Positions 40,702 through 49,852 of a DNA stretch of 64,000 bases are shown here, piece after piece. The first letter of the stretch is position 1. Every line of letters starts with the position of its first letter. The notes below the pieces were generated by a model. It worked only from the letters and a program-made list of their open reading frames with translations. It was not told the origin of the DNA and ran no database searches. This stretch comes from Piscinibacter aquaticus (lineage in GTDB: Bacteria > Pseudomonadota > Gammaproteobacteria > Burkholderiales > Burkholderiaceae_C): positions 4,154,001-4,218,000 of the forward strand of contig VOPW01000001.1 of assembly GCA_007994965.1 (NCBI GenBank), given 5' to 3'. The translations under genes and the position numbers were made by a program.

Positions 40702-41062
40702 CGCGGTCAGCGGACCGTCATGCAGGCAGTTAGCCGGGAATCCTCAGCCAGAGCTGAAAGTTCGCCGCCAAGTCCCTGATTTGAATCGACTTTCGCCATT
40801 CTCCACTCAGGCTGTGGATAACTTTGTGGGGAACCTGCCAAAAGACGCGCTAACTGATTGATGCGCCGTGTACCGGGGTTCTCTGCCCACTTTCGTGGCA
40901 TCCGGAAAGCGTCAATCAAATCAAACACTTGCACGGAGGACGCACGATTTCCATGGCACGTCTCCGGCCGGCTTGAACGTTCCGGCCGTGGAGCCATTTT
41001 TGGGGATAAGTCAAGCCCTGAGCGCTCACTCACCCGCGGCGGCCGTGCAGCGGGCGAAACGC
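40702..41062. promoter_or_regulatory. hemE-priA intergenic region with DnaA-box-like sites
   Basis: This gap holds no supported gene. A perfect DnaA box (TTATCCACA on the reverse strand, 40,813-40,821) and a one-mismatch copy (TTATCCCCA, 41,001-41,009) have the same orientation 188 bases apart. The 40,850-40,950 stretch is clearly AT-richer than its surroundings. The region probably contains the priA promoter. There is no cluster of boxes or dnaA/dnaN nearby, so it is not an origin on present evidence. Confidence 0.5.
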
Positions 41063-42166
41063 TCAGCCGGCGGCGCGAATGCGGCGAGAGACTTCGTGCA
41101 CGGTGTCGACGAGCACCGTCACGGCTTCCGGCGGCGTGTGCTGGCTGATGCCGTGACCCAGGTTGAAGACATGGCCACCGTAGCTCCCTTGCGCATTGCG
41201 CGGCGCACCGAAGCTCTCCAGCACCTTGGTCGCCTCGGCGCGAATCTGCGCGTCGTCGGCGAACAGCACGTTCGGGTCGAGGTTGCCCTGCAGCGCGACG
41301 CGGTCGCCGGTGATCTGGCGGGCGCGGCCCAGGTTCATCGTCCAGTCGAGGCCGACCACATCGGGGCCGACGCCGTTGATCGATTCGGCGATCTGCTCGA
41401 TCCACAGGCCGCCGCCCTTCGTGAAGACGATGTGGGGAATCCGTGCGCCGCCATGCTCGCGCTTGAGCCCGGCGAGCACCTTGCGGTTGTAGGCGAGGCT
41501 GAATTCCTGGAAGGCGCCGTCGGCCAGGACGCCGCCCCAGCTGTCGAACACCATCACCGCCTGCGCGCCGGCCTCGATCTGCGTGTTCAGGTACAGCGCC
41601 ACCGCCTCGGCGTTGATCTCGAGGATGCGGTGCATCAGGTCGGGCCGGCGGTACATCATCGACTTGACCAGCCGGTAGTCGTCCGAGCCCGCGCCCTCGA
41701 CCATGTAGCAGGCCAGCGTCCAGGGGCTGCCCGAGAAGCCGATCAGCGGCACGCGGCCCTTCAGCGCCTTGCGGATCGAGGTGACCGCATCGAACACGTA
41801 GCGCAGCTTGTCCATGTCCGGCACGGCCAGCTTCGCCACCGCGGCCTCGTCGCGCACCGCGTGGGCGAAGCGCGGGCCCTCGCCGATCGCGAAGCTCAGG
41901 CCCAGGCCCATCGCGTCGGGCACCGTCAGGATGTCGCTGAACAGGATCGCCGCGTCCAGCGCGTAGCGGTCCAGTGGCTGCAGTGTCACGTCGGTGGCGA
42001 ACTGCGTGTTGGTGGCCAGCCCCATGAAGCTGCCTGCCCGAGCGCGCGTCTCGCGGTATTCGGCGAGGTAGCGCCCCGCCCGGCGCATCAGCCAGACGGG
42101 CGTGTGCTCGGTGGGTTGGCGCAGACAGGCGCGCAGGAAGCTGTCGTTCTGGAGAGGGGCAAACAT
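41063..42166 (-). CDS. hemE: Uroporphyrinogen decarboxylase
   Basis: 367 residues, intact. HemE removes four carboxyl groups from uroporphyrinogen III to give coproporphyrinogen III in haem synthesis, in the cytosol. The N-terminal signature [16 protein letters not shown] is canonical, and [24 protein letters not shown] and NLDPNVLF line the active-site cleft. The start [15 protein letters not shown] is the normal N-terminus. Divergent from cysK with only 48 bases between, so their promoters overlap. Demand for haem would be high given the multihaem cytochrome operon in this window. Confidence 0.96.
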   Translation of the reverse strand: MFAPLQNDSFLRACLRQPTEHTPVWLMRRAGRYLAEYRETRARAGSFMGLATNTQFATDVTLQPLDRYALDAAILFSDILTVPDAMGLGLSFAIGEGPRFAHAVRDEAAVAKLAVPDMDKLRYVFDAVTSIRKALKGRVPLIGFSGSPWTLACYMVEGAGSDDYRLVKSMMYRRPDLMHRILEINAEAVALYLNTQIEAGAQAVMVFDSWGGVLADGAFQEFSLAYNRKVLAGLKREHGGARIPHIVFTKGGGLWIEQIAESINGVGPDVVGLDWTMNLGRARQITGDRVALQGNLDPNVLFADDAQIRAEATKVLESFGAPRNAQGSYGGHVFNLGHGISQHTPPEAVTVLVDTVHEVSRRIRAAG

Positions 42167-42214
42167 GGCCGGATTATCACGCCCATAATCTTTCGAACCC
42201 CTGAGGAGAAGCCC

Positions 42215-43136
42215 ATGCGTGCCAGCAACGTCCTGCAGACCATCGGCCACACGCCGCACATCCGCATCAACCGCCTGTTCGGTGCCTCGCACGAGGTGTG
42301 GATCAAGAGCGAGCGCGCCAACCCCGGCGGCTCGATCAGGACCGCATCGCGCTGGCGATGGTCGAGGCGGCCGAGGCCGCCGGGCAGCTCAAGCCGGGTG
42401 TCTCGACGATCATCGAGCCGACCTCGGGCAACACCGGCGTCGGCCGGCGATGGTGGCGGCGGTCAAGGGCTACAAGCTGGTCCTGGTGATGCCCGACAGC
42501 ATGAGCATCGAGCGCCGCCGGCTGATGCTCGCCTACGGCGCGACCTTCGAGCTGACGCCGCGCGAGAAGGGCATGAACGGCTCGATCGCCCGCGCGAAGG
42601 AACTGCTGGCCAGCACGCCGAACTCGTGGATGCCGCAGCAGTTCGAGAACCCGGCCAACATCGACGTGCATGTGCGCACCACGGCTGCGGAGATCGTGGC
42701 GGACTTCCCCGAAGGCCTCGATGCGCTGATCACCGGCGTGGGCACCGGTGGCCACCTGACCGGCTGCGCCAAGGTGCTGAAGGCGAAGTGGCCGAAGCTG
42801 AAGGTGTTCGCGGTGGAGCCGGCCGCCTCGCCGGTGATCAGCGGCGGCAAGCCCAGCCCGCACCCGATCCAGGGCATCGGCGCCGGCTTCATTCCGGCCA
42901 ACCTGCACACCGACGTGCTCGACGGCGCGATCCAGGTCGAGGCCGAGGCGGCACGCGAGATGGCGCGGCGCAGCGCGCGCGAGGAGGGTCTGCTGGTGGG
43001 CATCTCCTCGGGCGCCACGCTCGCAGCCATCGCGCAGAAGCTGCCGGACTTGCCGGCCGGCGCGCGCGTGCTCGGCTTCAACTACGACACCGGCGAGCGC
43101 TACCTGTCGATCGAAGGCTTCCTGCCCACCGAGTGA
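42215..43136 (+). CDS. cysK: Cysteine synthase A-type (O-acetylserine sulfhydrylase) (frameshifted)
   Basis: About 307 residues; PLP-dependent replacement of acetate by sulfide on O-acetylserine to form cysteine. It begins [21 protein letters not shown]; the PLP lysine belongs in GGSIKDRIALAM, but one A is missing at about 42,341 so the frame breaks exactly there; a second break is at about 42,443 after TSGNTGVG. The substrate loop TSGNTG, the PLP-phosphate loop [10 protein letters not shown] and the C-terminal [10 protein letters not shown] are all present. An AGGAG ribosome-binding site precedes the ATG. Its stop overlaps the GTG start of creB. Confidence 0.9.
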
Positions 43137-43828
43137 AGCCCTCCATCCTCATCGTCGAGGACGAGCCCGGCATCGCCGACACGCTGCAGTACGCGCTGTC
43201 CACCGACGGCTTCGAGCCGCACTGGGTTGCCACCGGCGAGGCCGCACTGGCGCGTCTGCGCGAGGCGCCGCCGGCGCTGGTGATCCTCGATGTCGGGCTG
43301 CCCGATCTGAACGGCTTCGAGGTGTTCAAGCGCATCCGCGCCAGCAGCGAAGTGCCGGTGGTCTTCCTCACCGCGCGCGCCGACGAGATCGACCGTGTCG
43401 TCGGGCTGGAGCTCGGCGCCGACGACTACGTGGCCAAGCCCTTCTCGCCGCGCGAACTGGTGGCGCGCATCCGGACCATCCTGCGCCGCGCCACGAAGGC
43501 CGCTCCGCCGAGCGCGCTGCCCCTGCCCTTCGTGGTCGATGAAGGCCGGCGGCAGATCCGCTTCTACGGCCGGCCGCTGGAACTCTCGCGCTACGAATAC
43601 GGCCTGCTGAAGACGCTGGTCGAGCGGCCCGGCCATGTCTACAGCCGCGACGTGCTGCTCGACAAGGTGTGGGACACCAGCAGCGAGAGCCTCGACCGCA
43701 CGGTGGATGCGCACGTGAAGACGCTGCGCGCCAAGCTCAAGGCCGTCGCGCCGGGCCTGGAGCCGATCCGCACACACCGCGGCAGTGGCTACGCGCTGGC
43801 CGAGGACCTGCCGGCGAGCCTGAAGTGA
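43133..43828 (+). CDS. creB: Response regulator CreB-like (OmpR family)
   Basis: 231 residues, intact. Receiver domain: [18 protein letters not shown], phospho-acceptor in [16 protein letters not shown], switch Thr in [10 protein letters not shown] and Lys in [12 protein letters not shown]. The C-terminal winged helix includes [30 protein letters not shown] and the closing [10 protein letters not shown]. The GTG start overlaps the cysK stop (GTGA). With creC immediately downstream this is a CreBC-like pair; in enterobacteria it responds to carbon metabolism and cell-wall stress, but the input here is unknown. Confidence 0.85.
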   Translation: MKPSILIVEDEPGIADTLQYALSTDGFEPHWVATGEAALARLREAPPALVILDVGLPDLNGFEVFKRIRASSEVPVVFLTARADEIDRVVGLELGADDYVAKPFSPRELVARIRTILRRATKAAPPSALPLPFVVDEGRRQIRFYGRPLELSRYEYGLLKTLVERPGHVYSRDVLLDKVWDTSSESLDRTVDAHVKTLRAKLKAVAPGLEPIRTHRGSGYALAEDLPASLK

Positions 43829-43847
43829 AGCGGGCCGAGCGCCGGTC

Positions 43848-45292
43848 ATGACCAAGCGCACCCGCATCTTCGTCGGCATCCTGCTCGTGTATGCCCTCGG
43901 CGTCGGGCTGTTGATGTACCGGCTGCTCGCCGACATCGACCCGCGCTACCGCGAATCGGCCGAGGAATCGCTGGTCGAGACGGCGCACCTGCTGGCCGCA
44001 CTCGTCGAGCAGCACAGCGTCGATGGCCAGCTCGATGCGGAACAGCTGCGCCCGGTGTTTCGCAGCGTCTACGCGCGCAACTTCTCGGCGCGCATCTTCG
44101 ATTTCGAGAAGACCGGCGTCGAGCTGCAGGCGCTGGTGATCGGCCGCGACGGCATCGTGCGCTTCGATTCCATCGGCCAGCGCGAAGGCGAGGATTTTTC
44201 GCAGTGGCGCGACGTGCGGGCCGCGCTGTCCGGCGAATACCGCGCCCGCACCACGCCGCGCATTGCCGGCGACGAGCTGAGTTCGGTGATGTACGTCTCG
44301 GCCCCGGTGCGCTCCGGGGGCGAGATCGTCGGCGTCGTCAGTGTCGGCAAGCCGGTCCAGAGCCTGAACCAGTTCGTCGCCGCGGCGCGGCGCAAGACCA
44401 TGCTGGTGGGCGCCACGTCGGTGGCGGCGGTGCTGGTGCTGGCGGCCATCCTGTCGATGTGGCTGGTGCGGCCTTTCGGGCTGATCGCCGACTACGCGCG
44501 CTACGTGCGCTCCCAGCGCTCGTTCAGCCTGCCGCGGCTCGGCCGCCGCGCGCTCGGCACGCTGGGCGCGGCCTACGACGAGATGCGCGATGCGCTGGCC
44601 GGCCGCCACTACGTCGCCGACTACGTGCAGACGCTGACCCACGAGCTGAAGAGCCCGCTGTCGGCGATCAAGGGTGCGGCCGAGCTGATGCAGGAGCCGG
44701 CCATGCCCGAGGCCGACCGGCAGCGCTTCGTCGCCAACATCGGCCGCGAGACGCAGCGCATCCAGGAGCTGGTCGATCGCATGATGGAGCTCGCGGCGCT
44801 CGAGCAGCAGCGCCGGCTGCCCAAGGCCGAACCGGTGGCGCTGCGCCCGCTGCTGGAGGAGCTGGCAGCGAGCACCGAGGCCAGCGGAGCCTCCCGAGGG
44901 CTGCAGGTGGAACTCGCGGCCAGCGACGACGCCTGGGTCGAGGGCGAGGCCTTCCTGCTGCGCCGCGCGATCGGCAACCTGCTGGCCAATGCGGTGGAGT
45001 TCTCGCCGGCTGGCGGGCGCATCCACATCGCGCTGACGGCTCGGCCGCGCAGCATCGACGTGAGCGTGCGCGACCACGGCCCCGGCATCCCCGACTACGC
45101 CGACGAGCGCGTCTTCGAGAAGTTCTATTCTCTCGCCCGCCCGGCCACCGGCAAGCGCAGCACCGGCCTCGGCCTCGCGTTCGTGAAGGAGATCGCGGAG
45201 CTGCACCACGGCCGCGTGACGCTGCGCAATGCCGACGGCGGCGGCGCGCTGGCCACGCCTCGCTGCCGCGCATCGAGGCGCCGCCGGCCTGA
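43848..45292 (+). CDS. creC: Sensor histidine kinase CreC-like (frameshifted near the end)
   Basis: About 481 residues. First membrane helix RIFVGILLVYALGVGLLMY, a periplasmic sensor of about 160 residues (double-Cache/CreC type; FSARIFDFEKTGVELQALV), a second helix (TSVAAVLVLAAILSMWLV), HAMP, HisKA with the phospho-acceptor in LTHELKSPLSAIKGAAEL and HATPase with LLANAVEFSPAGG, DHGPGIPDYA and STGLGLAFVKEI. One base is missing at about 45,258; the corrected end is LPRIEAPPA. It follows creB by 19 bases. Confidence 0.85.
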
Positions 45293-45352
45293 GCGGCCCG
45301 CGTCGCGGCAACCGCTATGCTGCACAGTTGCGGCCGGGGGAGGGCCGCACCG

Positions 45353-46922
45353 GTGGAAGCGACGACGATCGCCTGGGTGCTGCCCCTCGAGGGCCATGAC
45401 GACGAAGCCACCATCGCGCTGTTGAGCGCGCAGGGCGTGCGCGTGCTCCGCTGCGTGGCAGGCCGGGCGCTGCCGGACGACGCCGAGCTGCGCGTGCTGC
45501 AGTCGGCGCACTTCGCCGACGCGCGGCGGCTGCGCCGCGAATACGTGCTCGATGCGCGGCCGACGCTGATCGTCGCCGCCACCGCCGAGCAGGAGGCCGA
45601 CGCGCTCGAGTTCCTCTCGCCGCGCGACGACGTGGTGCGCGGCCTGCGCCCGACCGAGCTGCTGCTGCTGCGCCCCGCGCGCGGCTGCTGAAGAATGCCG
45701 GCGGCGAGGCACGGCTGCACTCGCTGCAGTTCACCGACGAGCTCACCGGCCTGCCCAACCGCAAGCGCTGGCAGGCGCTGCTCGCGCAGGAGCTCGCCCA
45801 GCCCGACGCGACGGAATGCCGCGCGGTGGTGCTGTTCGACCTCGACCACTTCAAGCAGATCAACGACCGCTTCGGCCACCGTGCCGGCGACCAGTGCTGC
45901 GCGAGACCGCCGCGCTGCTGCAGGCGCAGATGGCCCCGGGTGACCGCCCGGCGCGCTGGGGCGGCGAGGAGTTCGCGGCCCTGCTCGTGCGCTACGACCG
46001 CGCCACCGTCGAGGCCGACACGCAGCGCATGCTGCAGCGTCTGGCCGAGCACCCGTTCCACGCGCCGGCCGCCGCCGGCAGCGGCTTCGAGCGGCTGGTC
46101 AACCGCTTCGACGACACCGCGGCGGCGCCGCTGGACGGCGAGCCGGTGCAGCGCATGGCGGTGACGGCCAGCGCGGGCCCTGGCCTTCGTCGACGAGCGC
46201 TCGACCTTCGCCGACGCGATGAGCCAGGCCGACGTGGCGCTGTACGAGGCCAAGGGCCGCGGGCGCAACCGGCTGGTGTCCTACGAGTCGCTGCAGGAGA
46301 ACGCCGGCGGCGACGACCGCGATCTGTACGTGCGCCACTTCGAGAACGTCACCCGCGTGCTGACCGAGCGCATGACCACGCTGGTGACGAACATGGGCCG
46401 CAGTCTCGTCGAGGCGGCGCGGCGCGAGGCCAACCAGGATGCCCTGACGCAGCTGCACAACCGCCGCTACTTCGACGCACGCCTGTCGCGCGAGGTCGAG
46501 ACCGCGCACAAGCACGGCCGAGCGCTGGCCATCGCGCTGGTCGACCTCGACCACTTCCACGACGTCAACGCCGGCTTCGGCTACCCGAGCGGCGACCGGT
46601 GCTGCGCCGCTTCGCCGAGATCGCCCGCCACGGCGTGCGCCTGACCGACTGGCTGGCACGCTACGGCGGCGAGGAGTTCTGCCCGGTGATGCCCGACACC
46701 GACCTCGACACCGCGGCGCGCGTGGCCGAGCGGGTGCGCTCGCAGGTGGCGGTGGCCGACATCCGCGCGCTCGACCAGCGCCGGGTGGCACTGACCGTCA
46801 GCATCGGCGTCGCCGCGCTGGCGGCGCCGGCCGACAGCCCGCTGTCGCTCGTTCAGCGCGCCAGCGAGGCGGTGATGGCCGCCAAGCGCGGCGGCCGCAA
46901 CCGCCTGGTCGTCGCCCGCTAG
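45353..46922 (+). CDS. Diguanylate cyclase with two GGDEF domains (frameshifted)
   Basis: About 523 residues. An N-terminal receiver-like segment (TTIAWVLPLEGHDDEATIALL) lacks a recognised phospho-acceptor; it is followed by two complete GGDEF domains. The first starts LTDELTGLPNRKRWQALL and has RWGGEEFAALLV; it lacks the RxxD inhibitory site. The second starts NQDALTQLHNRRYFDARL and has RLTD-WLA-RYGGEEF, so the c-di-GMP inhibitory site and active motif are both present. Breaks at about 45,690, 45,900, 46,178 and 46,600. The start is GTG with GGGGGAGGG 9 bases upstream. Product c-di-GMP would favour surface attachment. Confidence 0.82.
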
Positions 46923-46939
46923 AGGTTCCCACCTAAGAT

Positions 46940-46954
46940 TGCTGCAGCGCAGCA
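46940..46954. promoter_or_regulatory. PhaR-like operator, distal
   Basis: The palindrome TGCTGC-AGC-GCAGCA contains CTGC-N3-GCAG, the core reported for the polyhydroxybutyrate repressor PhaR. It lies about 20 bases upstream of a TTGCAT -35 hexamer and 100 bases before the phasin ATG. Confidence 0.55.
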
Positions 46955-46972
46955 TTCCGACTGCTTTTCCGC

Positions 46973-47022
46973 TTGCATTCGCGGCGGCGGGCTCTATGAT
47001 TCACTCATGCTGCACTGCAGCA
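46973..47022 (+). promoter_or_regulatory. Phasin promoter with proximal PhaR-like operator
   Basis: A sigma-70-like promoter, TTGCAT (46,973-46,978), 16-base spacer, TATGAT (46,995-47,000), is followed at 47,008-47,022 by the perfect 15-bp palindrome TGCTGCA-C-TGCAGCA, again of the CTGC-N3-GCAG form. It covers the expected transcription start, as suits repression by PhaR until the granule titrates it away. Confidence 0.6.
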
Positions 47023-47055
47023 AAGCTGAATCCTCAACCTGAACCGGAGTCCGTC

Positions 47056-47593
47056 ATGCTGAACAACGAACAATTCGCCGCCGCCCAGAAGGCCCAGCTC
47101 GCCACGCTGATGGGCCGGCCGCCACCGGCCTCGATGCCGCCGAGAAGATCGTCGCGCTGAACCTCGAGACCGCCCGCGCCGCGCTGGCCGATGCCGACGC
47201 GCAAGCCCAGTCGCTGCTGTCCGCCAAGGACGTGCAGTCGATGTTCGCGCTGCAGTCCGAACTGCTGCAGCCGTCCGCCGAGAAGACCGGCGCCTACGGT
47301 CGCAAGCTGTACGACATCGTCGCCGGCGTGCAGGCCGAGCTGAGCCAGTCGCCGAAGCCGGCGCCGCCGACGCGCAGAAGAAGTTCGCCGCGCTGGTCGA
47401 GTCGGCCGCCAAGAGCGCGCCGGCCGGTTCGGAGCAGGCCGTCGCGATGGCCAAGGCTGCCTTCGCCGCCGCCAACGACGCCTTCGGCAACGCCCAGAAG
47501 GCCGCCAAGCAGGCTGCCGAAGTGGCCGAGGCCAACATCGTCAAGTTCACCGCCGCGACCAAGCCCGCGGCCAAGGCCCGCCGCGCCGCCTGA
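47056..47593 (+). CDS. phaP: Phasin, PHA granule surface protein (frameshifted)
   Basis: About 179 residues, amphipathic helix throughout, Ala/Lys/Gln-rich, as for the TIGR01841 phasin family: MLNNEQFAAAQKAQLATLMG, GLDAAEKIVALNLETARAAL, SAKDVQSMFALQSELLQPSAEK, and a C-terminal Ala/Lys tail (FTAATKPAAKARRAA). Phasins coat polyhydroxybutyrate granules and control their number and size. Breaks at about 47,122 and 47,365. It is preceded by a promoter with two PhaR-type palindromes. Confidence 0.9.
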
Positions 47594-47621
47594 GGCGCGC
47601 CGGCATCGACGGAGCTCCCCC

Positions 47622-48290
47622 ATGAGCTCCCTCGGCCATCCGGCCCCACGACGCGGCTCGCGCCGCGCCGTGGAGCGCCTCGGGTTTCGACTCGGAAGAC
47701 GGCTGGATCGGCACCCGTGAGCTGCCCGGCTATCGCGCCGGCGCGGTGATCGTGAAGCTCGCCGACCTGCCCGGCCGGCCACCGACCACCTCTACCTCGA
47801 CGTGCTTCGCCTCGGCGAACACGGCCGCACCGAGGACAACTTCTCCGGCCCCTGCCCGGCGATGCGCCGTGACCTGCCGCTGGACACCCGCTCGCGCTTC
47901 GTGCGCGTGGTGGCCGAACTGCTGCGCCATGCGCCCGATGCGCGGCGCGGCTCTGCCGGCCTCGGCACCGCCATCGCGCTGCTGCGCGACAACGGCATCG
48001 AGGGGCCGCAGCTTGCGATCGCCACGCAGCAGCTCGACGCGCTGTGCAGCGAAGACGCGCTGGCAGCCAGCCTGGCCCACATGCTCGTGCTCAGCCTCGG
48101 CGAGGACGAGGCGCGCGCCACGCTGGCCGCCCTGCTCGGCCGGCTTCTGCCGAATACGCGCTGCGACGGCGTGCTCGCCGAGCAGGTCCTGCTGCTGGTT
48201 CGTGCCACCGGCCGCGTCCAGGCGCGCCGCCGCCTGCGCGAAGCGACCGATTTCGAATTGCTGCCCACGCCGGAACTGCTGGGCCTCTGA
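47622..48290 (+). CDS. Hypothetical protein next to phasin (frameshifted)
   Basis: About 222 residues; I do not recognise a family. It begins MSSLGHPA, then after a break near 47,648 reads APWSASGFDSEDGWIGTREL, and after another near 47,783 reads TDHLYLDVLRLGEHGRTEDN. The rest is helical (RFVRVVAELLRHAP and LGTAIALLRDNGIEGPQLAI) and ends LLPTPELLGL. No signal peptide or membrane segment. It follows the phasin gene by 28 bases on the same strand, so it may take part in PHA metabolism, but this is only context. Confidence 0.5.
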
Positions 48291-48355
48291 GCGGCGCCGG
48301 AATAGGCCGGCATCGCCGGTCGTAGACCTGCCGGGAGACCACACGGGAGGCCGGC

Positions 48356-48547
48356 ATGCCATGGTTCGTGGCCAAGCGCGCGATCGTCGAGCGCGGTGAA
48401 GCGATTGACAAGTTCGAGTACCGCGTCGTCAGCGAGGCGGACATCGAATCCATCGGTCCGGAATGGGACTGGGCCTCGTCGGCCTGCGACTCGCGCGACG
48501 AGGCGCAGGCGCTCGCCGACGACCAGTTCTGGGATAGCCTCGAGTAG
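48356..48547 (+). CDS. Small acidic hypothetical protein
   Basis: 63 residues, net acidic, ending DEAQALADDQFWDSLE. It has a purine-rich ribosome-binding site (GGGAGG) a few bases upstream and codon usage matching its neighbours. No family recognised. It ends 15 bases from the stop of the convergent oxidoreductase gene. Confidence 0.5.
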   Translation: MPWFVAKRAIVERGEAIDKFEYRVVSEADIESIGPEWDWASSACDSRDEAQALADDQFWDSLE

Positions 48548-48562
48548 CTGCGCGCGGCGCGC

Positions 48563-49852
48563 TCAGCGCGTGCCGAACTTCGTCTCGAAACGGATGCCGA
48601 CCTGTCGTAGCAGTGGCGTCGGCAGTTCGCCGCCGGCGCAGACGATCACCGCCTCGTTGGGCAGGCTGAGCTTGCGGCCCTCGTGCTCGAGGTTCACCGC
48701 ACGCTGCTCGATCGATTGCACCGTCGAGCGCAGCAGCACCTTCAGGCGGCCGGCGTCGGCCAGCACGCCGAGCCGCTCGCGGTTCTTCGCCTTCACCCGA
48801 GAGAACGCCTCGCTGCGGTACGACAGCGTCACCGTCGTGCCGGGCTGCTCGGCCAGCGCAATGGCCGCCTCCAGGGCGCTGTCGCCACCGCCCACCACCA
48901 GCACGTGGCGGCCGCGGTACTGCTCGGCATCGACCAGCCGGTAGACCACCTTGGAGGATTCCTCACCCGGCACGTCGAGCTTGCGTGGCGTGCCGCGCCG
49001 GCCCATGGCCAGCAGCACCGAGCGGGCCGAGAAGGTGCCGGCGGAGGTCTGCACCACGAAGCCTTCGCCGCGCCGCTCGATGCCGGTCAGGCGCTCGCGG
49101 AACGACACCTTCAGGCCGGTGCGCCGGACCACGTCCTGCCAGAACTCGAGCAGTTGCTCCTTGCTGATCTCGCCGAACCTGACCTTGCCCACCAGTGCCA
49201 GCTGGACCGGTGCCGTCATCGCGATCTTGTTGCGCGGGTAGTGGTAGACGGCGCCGCCGAGCGACTCCTCCTGCTCGATCACGCGGTAGCGCAGCTGGTG
49301 CTGGATCGCGGCGAGGCCGGCCGACAGGCCCGCCGGGCCGCAGCCGACGATGAGCACGTCGAGGTCGTGGCTGCCGTCGGCACGACGGCGCACCGCGTCC
49401 ATCGCCTGCCGGCCCTGTTCGGCCGCCTTGCGGATCAGCCCCATGCCGCCGAGTTCTCCGGCGATGAAGATGCCCGGCACGTTGGTCTCGAACTCGGGGC
49501 TGACGTGCGGGATGTCGATGCCGCGCTTCTCGGTGCCGAACACCAGCGTGATGCCCTCGACCGGGCAGGCCGACAGGCAGGCCCCGTGGCCGATGCAGGC
49601 CGAGCCGTTCTTCAGCACCGCCTTGCCGCCGACGATGCCCAGGGCCTCCTCGGGGCAGGCGCGCACGCAGGAGCCCGAGCCGATGCAGCGCGAGGGATCG
49701 ATCACCGGGTGCAGCGAGGGCGGCTCGCCCAGGCCGGCTTCCAGCGTCTGCTTCAGCTCCTGGGCGTGCTGCTCGTGCGCGCGCCGGTGGCGCCGCCAGT
49801 ACAGCGCCACCGCGAGGCCGATCGCGGCAATGTAGAGGTACGAGTAGTCCAC
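48563..49852 (-). CDS. FAD-dependent oxidoreductase with two 4Fe-4S clusters and membrane anchor
   Basis: 429 residues, intact. An N-terminal membrane helix (YSYLYIAAIGLAVALYW) is followed by a 2x[4Fe-4S] ferredoxin domain with CIGSGSCVRACPEEAL and CIGHGACLSACPVEG, then a thioredoxin-reductase-like two-dinucleotide-fold part: FAD site VLIVGCGPAGLSAGLAA, NAD(P) site VLVVGGGDSALEAAIALAE, and a closing FAD motif (IVCAGGELPTPLLRQVG). The redox CxxC of thioredoxin reductase is absent. It is the last gene of the multihaem operon, starting on the base before the barrel-gene stop, so it probably feeds or takes electrons at the cytoplasmic face via quinone or ferredoxin. Confidence 0.85.
   Translation of the reverse strand: MDYSYLYIAAIGLAVALYWRRHRRAHEQHAQELKQTLEAGLGEPPSLHPVIDPSRCIGSGSCVRACPEEALGIVGGKAVLKNGSACIGHGACLSACPVEGITLVFGTEKRGIDIPHVSPEFETNVPGIFIAGELGGMGLIRKAAEQGRQAMDAVRRRADGSHDLDVLIVGCGPAGLSAGLAAIQHQLRYRVIEQEESLGGAVYHYPRNKIAMTAPVQLALVGKVRFGEISKEQLLEFWQDVVRRTGLKVSFRERLTGIERRGEGFVVQTSAGTFSARSVLLAMGRRGTPRKLDVPGEESSKVVYRLVDAEQYRGRHVLVVGGGDSALEAAIALAEQPGTTVTLSYRSEAFSRVKAKNRERLGVLADAGRLKVLLRSTVQSIEQRAVNLEHEGRKLSLPNEAVIVCAGGELPTPLLRQVGIRFETKFGTR

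Noticed and set aside
40702..41062. Chromosomal origin of replication, suggested by DnaA boxes
   Set aside because: Only one perfect and one imperfect box, without dnaA, dnaN, rpmH or parAB genes around; the isolated ParA-like gene is 19 kb away.
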